This document shows, in pieces, positions 6,641 through 12,118 of a stretch of DNA of 12,118 nucleotides. Origin of the DNA: Clostridia bacterium (GTDB lineage: Bacteria; Bacillota; Clostridia; Oscillospirales; CAG-272); NCBI GenBank assembly GCA_017631215.1, contig JAGBTR010000233.1, positions 1-12,118 on the forward strand, in the 5' to 3' direction. The stretch's first letter is position 1, and each line of letters starts with the position of its first letter. The position numbers and the translations under genes were made by a program. The notes under the pieces were generated by a model that searched no databases, had not been told where the DNA came from, and saw nothing but the letters and a program-made list of their open reading frames with translations.

Positions 6641-6695
6641 CCAAAGTTTTTGGAAGGGGGGGTCAGGGGGAACTTTTTTCAAAAAAGTTCCCCCC
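6641..6695 (+). repeat. Dispersed palindromic repeat, copy 2
   Basis: The head CCAAAGTTTTTGGAAGGGG (6641-6659) is followed by GGTCA and a perfect 14-bp inverted repeat: GGGGGAACTTTTTT (6666-6679), spacer C, complement (6681-6694). Same layout and orientation as copy 1 at 111-158, and again just past the 3' end of a minus-strand gene (ftsK stops at 6715). In the ftsK transcript it would form a stable hairpin about 20 nt after the stop codon and could act in 3'-end formation or protection. Confidence 0.8.
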
Positions 6696-6714
6696 TCGTT
6701 CTTTTCGTACTCCC

Positions 6715-9700
6715 TCAGTCGGGCTTATTCAAAATCAGCTCGGCGTAGGCCTCCTTGGTCAGGCGGATCTCACGCGGCTTGTTGCCGACCGCAGGACCAA
6801 CAAAGCCCTGTCGCTCCATATCGTCGATGATCTTAGCGGCACGGCCGTAGCCGATGGACAGCATACGCTGAAGCAGCGAGGTCGAGATGCGGTTGTTGTC
6901 GACCGCAATACGAAGAGCCTCGTAGAACTTGGGATCGTGACCGCCCTCTTCACCGTCGTCCATATCAAAATCGTCGTCTGCCGAGCGCTTGGTGCCGATC
7001 ATCGCAGCCTCGCGGTCGATGTTGTCGAGGAATTCCTGATCGTAGCGGACGGGATCGTTGTTGCGCTTGATGAAATCAATAACAGCCTCGACCTCGCCGT
7101 CGCTGACGAAGGCACCCTGCACACGGAGCGGCTTGGGGCTGCCCACAGGCGCATACAGCATATCACCGCGACCGAGCAGCTTCTCTGCACCGGCCGTATC
7201 GAGAATGGTACGCGAGTCAACCTGCGAGACGACCGTACACGCGATACGCGAGGGCACGTTGGCCTTGATCAGACCCGTAATAACGTCAACGGACGGACGC
7301 TGGGTACCGATGACAAGGTGCATACCTGCGGCTCTTGCCTTCTGCGCGATACGGACGATGGAGGCCTCGACCTCATCCTTGGCCTGCATCATCAGATCTG
7401 CCAGCTCGTCGATGATGATGACGATATGCGGCATATAGGGATGCTCATAGCGGTCGTTCTCGGTGATGGCGTTGTAGCCCGCGATATCGCGCACGCCCAC
7501 CTCACGGATCATCTGGAAGCGCTTTTCCATCTCCAGCACGGCCAGATTGAGCACGGCCGCCGCACGCTTAGGCTCGCAAACGATGGGAGCCATCAGGTGA
7601 GGCATATCCTTATAAACGGTAAACTCGACCTGCTTGGGGTCAATGAGGATGATCTTGACCTCCTCGGGCGTGGACTTGTAGAGCAAGCTGATGATGAAAT
7701 CGTTGATACACACCGACTTACCCGAGCCCGTCGTACCCGCGACCAGCAGGTGGGGCATCTTGACCAGGTCAATGACGATGGGATTGCCCGCGACGTCCTC
7801 ACCAAGAGACGCCGTCAGCTTGCTCGGACGGTTGCGGAAATCGTCCGAATCGATCAGGCGGCGCAGAAATACCGTCTCGCGCGTCTGGTTGGGAACCTCG
7901 ATGCCCACTGCATTCTTGCCGGGGATGGGAGCCTCGATACGGATGCTCTCGGCGGCAAGGCTCATCGCAATATCATCCGCCAGATTGGCGATCGCACGTA
8001 CACGCACACCGGGCGCGGGGCGCACCTCATAGCGCGTGACCGACGGACCGCAGACGTAGCTGATATTTTCGATGCGAACCTTGAAATTGGTCAGCGTCGT
8101 ATGGACGCACTGCATCTTGGCGCGGATCTCCGCGTCCTTGGTCGCGCTGTGCGGCTTGGGCTCGATCAAAAGATCCAAGCGCGGGAAGGTGTAGGGGCGG
8201 CGAGGGGGCACTGCTTCCTCCTCGTCCTCCGCGATCCTCTCACCTCTCTCACGCTCCTCGTCCGAGAGTCGGTCGATCTTGACCGTCACACCACCGATGA
8301 CCTCGGTGCCGTCCACCACGTCCTCGTTGTCGGCGCTCTCCATCGTGTAATCGAAATCGCCGCAGTAATCCAGCGTTTTTTCGGGCTCACCGTCCAAGGA
8401 TGCGTCATCTGCGGGATCCTCGGCGGGGGTATCGTTCGTCGAGGACACCGCATCCTCCTCGTCCAGATCGATCTCAACACGGTCGGGATAGAAGACGGGC
8501 TGCTCGCCGTCCGTGCGATCCTCCTCCTCGTCCGTCATCGTACCTGCGACCGAGGAAGCATATCTGCGCTCCATATCGTCGATCTCCTCGGGAGTCAGAT
8601 CCTCGACCGAATCGATCGGCGTGCTATCCGCGCCGTCGTCAAAGAGCGAGGCGGGATCAGCGTCGCCGTCAGACAGATCGCTGTCATTCTTATTCTTTTT
8701 ACCGCGCTTTTTGTCCTGTTCAAGCAGCGCGCGGGTAGGATCCAGATAGTCGGCGGTGCCGTTGCCATCGTCCACGGGCTCGTCGCGCTTGACGCGTGCG
8801 GGGCGACGGATCAGCTCCTCCTCGGGCTCGTCGTCCGCGACGGGCGTGCCGTGCGTCAGGTCGTCCCCGCCGTCGTCGGACACGCGGTGGGGATCGTACA
8901 CCACCAGCTGACCCTCGTTCTTGCGTTTCTTGTCTTTGCCGCCGTCCTTATCGTCGCGGCTCGTTTTGCTATCACGGCGACGGCGCTCCTCTGCCTCGCG
9001 GGCATCTCGCTCGCGGTACTCACGCATACGCTCCTCACGCGCCTCACGCCAATCGCACAGACGGTTCCACAGCATCCGCGGTGTCACGCGGAAGACCAGC
9101 ATCAGCAAAATCACCAGCAGAACACCGCCGACGATGAGCGTACCGATCACGCCGAGTGCGACGTAGCAGAGTCGACCGAGCAGACCGCCCAGCACACCGC
9201 CGCCCAGCTTGTCCGCTCCCAAGCGGAACAAGGCGCCGATGCTCCACGTATCCAGCTCGCCGCCCTTTTCGATCATACAGGTATGAATGATGGCAGGCAA
9301 CAGCACTAGCACACCGCACGAAAGCAAGCCGCGTCCCTGGCTGCGGTAAGTGCCTCCCTCGCGGATGCGTCCGATCGACAGATAGATCATCGCCAAGGGC
9401 AGCAGGTACGCGCCGTAGCCGATCAAGCCGAACAGCACTCGCTCCACGTGATAACCGATCCAACGGAAGGGATGCGTCTCGCTCGTCCAATCAAACGAGC
9501 CGCCGCTCATCACGAGCGACAGAACCAGCATCACCGCCAGCAACGCACCGACGCCGAGCGCCAGATAGGGCTGCATACGGTATGCGATCTCGGCGGGCAA
9601 CGGCTTATCGCTCTTTTTACCCTTGCCGCGCGACTTGCCACTCTTTGCCGAGCCGCTTTTGGTCGATCCGCCCTTGGCGGACGTGCCCTTGCCCGACGCA

Positions 9701-9897
9701 GCGGCAGGCTTGCTCAGCGTGTCCTCCTCGTCAAAGGGAGGCAGATCCTCAAACGGATCGTCGGCGCGATTTTGCACACGCACGCGCTGTCCCGTCTTTT
9801 TCGCAGGCGCACGCTTGCCGCCCGTCACGGTCGAGGTGTCGTCCATCGTGCACCACGCCTCAAACCAGCTCTTTTTCTTTTTTGTGTTTTTACTCAT
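6715..9897 (-). CDS. ftsK: FtsK/SpoIIIE family DNA translocase
   Basis: A 1060-residue septal DNA pump, longer than SpoIIIE (about 790). Layout: a low-complexity, Ser/Gly/Lys-rich N-terminal tail (1-100); four or so membrane segments (about 111-131, 153-175, 190-206, 235-270); a charged linker of about 300 residues (271-570), basic first and then strongly acidic; and the motor. The alpha-beta motor (about 575-945) carries Walker A GTTGSGKS (721-728) and Walker B IVIIIDELADL (about 825-834). The gamma winged helix (about 987-1060) includes ISTSLLQRMLSIGYGRAA, which in relatives reads polar DNA motifs. It drives chromosome segregation during division and, in spore formers, into the forespore. 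The start has CAGGAGG 8 nt upstream. It is transcribed alone from the TTGCAA/TATAAT promoter near 10045-10073. Whether it acts as FtsK or SpoIIIE cannot be told from one copy. Confidence 0.96.
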   Translation of the reverse strand: MSKNTKKKKSWFEAWCTMDDTSTVTGGKRAPAKKTGQRVRVQNRADDPFEDLPPFDEEDTLSKPAAASGKGTSAKGGSTKSGSAKSGKSRGKGKKSDKPLPAEIAYRMQPYLALGVGALLAVMLVLSLVMSGGSFDWTSETHPFRWIGYHVERVLFGLIGYGAYLLPLAMIYLSIGRIREGGTYRSQGRGLLSCGVLVLLPAIIHTCMIEKGGELDTWSIGALFRLGADKLGGGVLGGLLGRLCYVALGVIGTLIVGGVLLVILLMLVFRVTPRMLWNRLCDWREAREERMREYRERDAREAEERRRRDSKTSRDDKDGGKDKKRKNEGQLVVYDPHRVSDDGGDDLTHGTPVADDEPEEELIRRPARVKRDEPVDDGNGTADYLDPTRALLEQDKKRGKKNKNDSDLSDGDADPASLFDDGADSTPIDSVEDLTPEEIDDMERRYASSVAGTMTDEEEDRTDGEQPVFYPDRVEIDLDEEDAVSSTNDTPAEDPADDASLDGEPEKTLDYCGDFDYTMESADNEDVVDGTEVIGGVTVKIDRLSDEERERGERIAEDEEEAVPPRRPYTFPRLDLLIEPKPHSATKDAEIRAKMQCVHTTLTNFKVRIENISYVCGPSVTRYEVRPAPGVRVRAIANLADDIAMSLAAESIRIEAPIPGKNAVGIEVPNQTRETVFLRRLIDSDDFRNRPSKLTASLGEDVAGNPIVIDLVKMPHLLVAGTTGSGKSVCINDFIISLLYKSTPEEVKIILIDPKQVEFTVYKDMPHLMAPIVCEPKRAAAVLNLAVLEMEKRFQMIREVGVRDIAGYNAITENDRYEHPYMPHIVIIIDELADLMMQAKDEVEASIVRIAQKARAAGMHLVIGTQRPSVDVITGLIKANVPSRIACTVVSQVDSRTILDTAGAEKLLGRGDMLYAPVGSPKPLRVQGAFVSDGEVEAVIDFIKRNNDPVRYDQEFLDNIDREAAMIGTKRSADDDFDMDDGEEGGHDPKFYEALRIAVDNNRISTSLLQRMLSIGYGRAAKIIDDMERQGFVGPAVGNKPREIRLTKEAYAELILNKPD

Positions 9898-10044
9898 ATC
9901 GGTTGCCTCCTGTACTCTTGTCCCCCGACGGAGGTTTCTTTTTCAGTCATTTATTGCCATCTGCCGCCGTGGATGAAGTGTGCCGCAAGGACACAAAATA
10001 ATCACCAAGCCCACGCGACGGCAAGGTATAGTTATATATTTTAT

Positions 10045-10073
10045 ATTATACCATATTTTGTATCGTTTTGCAA
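10045..10073 (-). promoter_or_regulatory. Promoter of ftsK
   Basis: On the minus strand TTGCAA (10073-10068) and TATAAT (10050-10045) are 17 bp apart in an AT-rich island. Initiation near 10038 would give an unusually long leader of about 140 nt before the ATG at 9897. That leader holds a tiny ATG-TGA frame (ATGGCAATAAATGACTGA on the minus strand) but no convincing riboswitch. No equally good rightward promoter for the TSUP genes is visible here, although the region is AT-rich enough to hold one. Confidence 0.75.
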
Positions 10074-10129
10074 GGGTGCTGCCTATTTTTTTCTTAAAAT
10101 ATGATGAAATCAAACGTCAGGAGATCACG

Positions 10130-10552
10130 ATGGCTCATTCGTCTCGCCTAAGACTTCCCTACCTCACCCCGACCGTCGGGCTGTTACTCGCACTGGGGGG
10201 TGGTGCGGGCTTTATCAACGGCCTGCTCGGCACGGGCGGCGGCATTCTGCTGGTACTGGTTCTGCAGACCTACGTCCGCCGCCATACAAACGCCGCTGTC
10301 GCCGCAGAAGCACAGCGCGACGTGTTTGCGACCGCGCTTTCGGTGATGCTTCCCATCTCGGTGCTTTCCACTATATTATACGCACGCGGAGGCACGCTCG
10401 ACCTTGGCGGCTTTGCCCCGATGATCCTGCCAACCGTGCTCGGCGGCGTGCTGGGCGCGTTTTTGCTCGACAAGCTCCGTCTTGACTGGCTCAAGCGGCT
10501 GTTTTCCCTGCTTCTGCTCGTCTCGGGCGTGCTGATGGTCGTGCGCGTCTGA
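10130..10552 (+). CDS. TSUP (TauE/SafE) family permease, half-size, first subunit
   Basis: A 140-residue hydrophobic protein with about four membrane segments (near 12-48, 64-85, 94-114 and 121-139). The motif GGGAGFINGLLGTGGG (23-38) is the glycine-rich signature of the sulfite exporter TauE/SafE family. Full-length members have 7-9 segments and about 250 residues in two related halves; this protein equals one half. The gene 16 nt downstream encodes the other, so the two probably assemble as a heteromer. Relatives carry sulfite, sulfonates or other small organic anions; the substrate is unknown. The start has AGGAGA about 6 nt upstream; an upstream in-frame extension to 9980 crosses the ftsK promoter and looks non-coding. 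Confidence 0.88.
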   Translation: MAHSSRLRLPYLTPTVGLLLALGGGAGFINGLLGTGGGILLVLVLQTYVRRHTNAAVAAEAQRDVFATALSVMLPISVLSTILYARGGTLDLGGFAPMILPTVLGGVLGAFLLDKLRLDWLKRLFSLLLLVSGVLMVVRV

Positions 10553-10568
10553 GTGAAAGGAGGCACGA

Positions 10569-10946
10569 ATGACATTCATCGATATGCTCGTCACACTCCT
10601 CATCGCGACGATGTCGGGGATGGGCATCGGCTCGGGTGGGTTGATGGTGCTCTATCTGACGTTTGTCCGCGGCGCGCCTCAGCTGGTCGCGCAGGGCTTC
10701 AACCTGCTCTTCTTTCTGTTTTCTGCAGGCGCTTCGATGGTCATACACCTCGACCGTCGAAGCATTCGTCTGCCTGCCACCGCGCTGATGATCGCGGCAG
10801 GATTGCCCGCCGCTTATCTCGGTGCGCGTCTTGCCTTGCGGCTCCCCGAGGGAATCGTAGCGCGACTGTTCGGTTTTTTCCTCATTTTGGCGGGAGCCAA
10901 CGGTATTTTGAGCAAGCAAGAACGAAAAACGAAGGAAAAAAGTTGA
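10569..10946 (+). CDS. TSUP (TauE/SafE) family permease, half-size, second subunit
   Basis: A 125-residue membrane protein with about four segments (near 5-33, 40-60, 68-90 and 95-114) and a charged tail. The motif GMGIGSGGLMVLYL (17-30) mirrors the glycine motif of the preceding gene, and AQGFNLLFF (41-49) is typical of the family. AAAGGAGG (10556-10563) lies 5 nt upstream of the ATG, and only 16 nt separate the genes, so they are surely cotranscribed. No terminator follows; the rpsO promoter starts 20 nt after the stop codon, so some readthrough into rpsO is likely. Confidence 0.87.
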   Translation: MTFIDMLVTLLIATMSGMGIGSGGLMVLYLTFVRGAPQLVAQGFNLLFFLFSAGASMVIHLDRRSIRLPATALMIAAGLPAAYLGARLALRLPEGIVARLFGFFLILAGANGILSKQERKTKEKS

Positions 10947-10965
10947 AAAAATTATCAAAAAGGGG

Positions 10966-10994
10966 TTTACAAAACCAAAACTTTGTGGTATAAT
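10966..10994 (+). promoter_or_regulatory. Promoter of rpsO (and probably pnp)
   Basis: TTTACA (10966-10971) and TATAAT (10989-10994) are 17 bp apart, one base from consensus. Initiation near 11001 gives a leader of about 113 nt, much longer than the other leaders here except ftsK, and highly structured (11005-11080). Confidence 0.85.
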
Positions 10995-11004
10995 TCTATC
11001 CGTA

Positions 11005-11080
11005 TGGCGTTGACTCGGTCTTCGGATAACGGACTGCTTCAAGCAGTGCATTCACCCACCGACCTCTGAGTCAGCCGCTG
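11005..11080 (+). promoter_or_regulatory. Structured rpsO leader, candidate S15 autoregulatory RNA
   Basis: The leader folds into a long stem: 11005-11016 pairs with 11068-11080 (12 bp including wobbles, one bulged C), continuing after a TCT bulge as GGTC (11017-11020) with GACC (11061-11064). Inside lies a hairpin, ACTGCT-TCA-AGCAGT (11033-11047), flanked by unpaired segments (11021-11032 and 11048-11060). Ribosomal protein S15 represses its own mRNA through structured leaders in several bacteria, and this position fits. I cannot show that it mimics the 16S three-way junction, and it does not cover the ribosome binding site (about 11097-11103). Confidence 0.55.
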
Positions 11081-11113
11081 TTCAAAAAACACAAAGAAAG
11101 GTGAATAACTACC

Positions 11114-11380
11114 ATGATGCAGAAGGAAGACAAGCAGCTCATTATCGCTGAGCACGCAACGCACGAGGGCGACACCGGTTCGCCTGAGGTTCAGATCGCG
11201 ATCCTGACCAAGAGAATCGCTGACCTCACCGCACACCTGAAGGCTAATCCCAAGGATTTCCACAGCCGTCGCGGCCTGCAGAAGATGGTCGGTCACAGAA
11301 GAAATCTTCTGGGCTACCTGCAGAAGGTTGACATCGAGCGCTACCGTGCTATCGTTGCCAAGCTGAACCTGAGAAAGTAA
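11114..11380 (+). CDS. rpsO: 30S ribosomal protein S15
   Basis: An 88-residue protein, the standard S15 length. S15 binds the 16S rRNA central-domain junction early in 30S assembly and later contacts 23S rRNA in an intersubunit bridge. The signature [17 protein letters not shown] (about 19-35), the DFHSRRGLQ stretch (about 48-56) and [12 protein letters not shown] (about 58-69) are all intact. AAAGGTGA ends about 10 nt before the first of two adjacent ATGs, so 11114 is favoured over 11117. It uses AGA for arginine more than most genes here, as expected for a highly expressed gene. The order rpsO-pnp is conserved in many bacteria. Confidence 0.98.
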   Translation: MMQKEDKQLIIAEHATHEGDTGSPEVQIAILTKRIADLTAHLKANPKDFHSRRGLQKMVGHRRNLLGYLQKVDIERYRAIVAKLNLRK

Positions 11381-11390
11381 TTGCAAAGAT

Positions 11391-11437
11391 CGGAGTGAAG
11401 ATAGCGTGAAGTGCATTCACGTCCTATCTTCACTCCG
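11391..11437 (+). promoter_or_regulatory. Long hairpin between rpsO and pnp; attenuator or RNase III-type processing site
   Basis: CGGAGTGAAGATA (11391-11403) pairs perfectly with TATCTTCACTCCG (11425-11437). After a G/TCC internal loop, CGTGAA pairs with TTCACG around GTGCA (11405-11421). The total is 19 bp of near-continuous duplex. It begins 10 nt after the rpsO stop codon. Only a broken T-tract follows, so it is a weak terminator at best. In E. coli a duplex at this same intergenic position is cut by RNase III and underlies PNPase autoregulation. Confidence 0.75.
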
Positions 11438-11477
11438 CATTCTTATCTGACCCCAAATCGAAGGATCTTGCGGCGGA

Positions 11478-11530
11478 TTAGCCATTATTTCCCTGCCCGT
11501 TTTGCCTACGGACCGAGAAATAATTGCTAA
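11478..11530 (+). promoter_or_regulatory. Second hairpin in the pnp leader
   Basis: TTAGCCATTATTTC (11478-11491) pairs with GAAATAATTGCTAA (11517-11530) with one mismatch, enclosing 25 nt that can form a short inner CCGT/ACGG pairing. It ends about 40 nt before the pnp ribosome binding site. No T-tract follows, so it is not a terminator. A role in pnp control is inferred from position only. Confidence 0.6.
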
Positions 11531-11583
11531 ACCCTTGTGAGATCTTTCGTGAAAAATAAAAATATTTTACGGAGGAAAAAAGT

Positions 11584-12118
11584 ATGTCTACCACTATCAC
11601 AAGCTCCCAGATGCAGTTCAAGAATCACAAGACCTTCCGCTACACGCTGGCCGGCCGTCCCCTCGTCCTTGAGACGGGTAAGGTCGCAGGTCTGGCAAAC
11701 GGCTCGGTTATGGTTCACTACGGTGACACCTGCGTGCTGTGCTGCGCCACCGCATCGGCAAAGCCCCGCGACGGCATCGACTTCCTGCCCCTCTCGGTCG
11801 ATTTCGAGGAGAGAATGTACGCAGCAGGTAAGATCCCCGGCGGCTACCTCAAGAGAGAGGGTAAGCCCTCCGAGAAGGCGATCCTGACCTCGCGCGTCAT
11901 CGACCGCCCCGTCCGTCCCCTGTTCCCCAAGGATCTGCGTAACGACGTCGCCCTGACGCTGACCGTCATGTCCGTTGACCACGATTGCGAGCCCGAGGTT
12001 GCCGCTATGATCGTCGCATCCGCCGCTCTTGCCCTCTCGGATATTCCGTGGAACGGTCCCATCTCGGGCGTGCACATCGGTCTTGTTGACGGCTAGCTGG
12101 TCGTCCACCCCCCCGAGG
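11584..12118 (+). CDS. pnp: Polyribonucleotide nucleotidyltransferase (PNPase), N-terminal part, runs off the window
   Basis: The first 178 codons of an enzyme that is normally about 700 residues. PNPase is a phosphorolytic 3'-to-5' exoribonuclease of mRNA decay. The visible part is the first RNase PH-like domain, with [20 protein letters not shown] (82-101) and [13 protein letters not shown] (103-115). GGAGG (11571-11575) lies 8 nt upstream of the ATG. A TAG at 12094-12096 interrupts the frame after GLVDG (residue 170), but the frame beyond it reads LVVHPPE, close to the family's ELVVNPTE. I read this as sequence error at a contig end, not a real truncation. The KH and S1 domains would lie outside the window. 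Confidence 0.93.

Noticed and set aside
6625..9309. Very long plus-strand open frame (894 codons) opposite ftsK
   Set aside because: It mirrors the codon pattern of ftsK, matches no known domain and has no ribosome binding site. It also starts inside the palindromic repeat region.
9906..9934. CCTCC (minus strand, 9934-9930) that could mask the ftsK ribosome binding site GGAGG
   Set aside because: Only five base pairs across a 19-nt loop, with a competing GGGGG run next to it; chance is likely in this sequence.
10998..11027. Possible pseudoknot in the rpsO leader (ATCCG 10998-11002 with CGGAT 11023-11027)
   Set aside because: The predicted transcription start near 11001 would leave most of the upstream arm untranscribed.
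11534..11562. Possible separate pnp promoter (TTGTGA followed by an AT-rich stretch)
   Set aside because: No -10 box with convincing match at proper spacing; cotranscription from the rpsO promoter explains the layout better.

Overview
The window is an ordinary stretch of chromosome, apparently from a fairly GC-rich member of the Clostridia. The lineage is inferred from gene content: a YtvI-type AI-2E family permease, type II pantothenate kinase, RqcH/NFACT, SpoIIIE/FtsK-type translocase and the rpsO-pnp pair. Strong GGAGG ribosome binding sites and SigA-like promoters fit too. No sequence search could be run, so genus and species are not claimed. I see no CRISPR array, prophage, transposase, tRNA or rRNA gene.

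Layout, left to right. The left edge (1-154) has no gene: it holds what looks like the end of a dispersed repeat, an intrinsic terminator and a full copy of that repeat. A YtvI-like permease (minus, 155-1246) diverges from a secreted lipoprotein cyclophilin (plus, 1391-2062) that has a perfect-consensus promoter. A bidirectional terminator separates the cyclophilin from a minus-strand XRE regulator with two membrane segments and a zinc ribbon (2107-2724). Next are rqcH (2828-4597) and, 29-32 nt upstream of it, a HAD-IIA phosphatase (about 4627-5451), probably one minus-strand operon. Overlapping divergent promoters separate that operon from coaW, the type II pantothenate kinase (plus, 5601-6479). 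The end of coaW is duplicated just after its stop codon. A terminator and a second full repeat copy follow, then a 1060-residue FtsK/SpoIIIE translocase (minus, 6715-9897). Two adjacent half-size TSUP permease genes (plus, 10130-10946) precede rpsO (11114-11380) and the start of pnp (11584 to the right edge).

Functionally these are housekeeping genes: ribosome rescue (rqcH), ribosomal protein S15, RNA decay (pnp), chromosome segregation (ftsK), CoA synthesis (coaW), protein folding outside the membrane (cyclophilin) and membrane transport. The interest lies mostly between genes: the palindromic repeat family, the structured rpsO leader, two hairpins in the rpsO-pnp gap, and the in-frame duplication behind coaW. 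I did not find a convincing new multi-gene system.

Both ends look like contig ends. The left edge begins inside what appears to be a repeat copy. The last 25 bases carry three changes from the sequence expected in pnp, one of which creates a stop codon.
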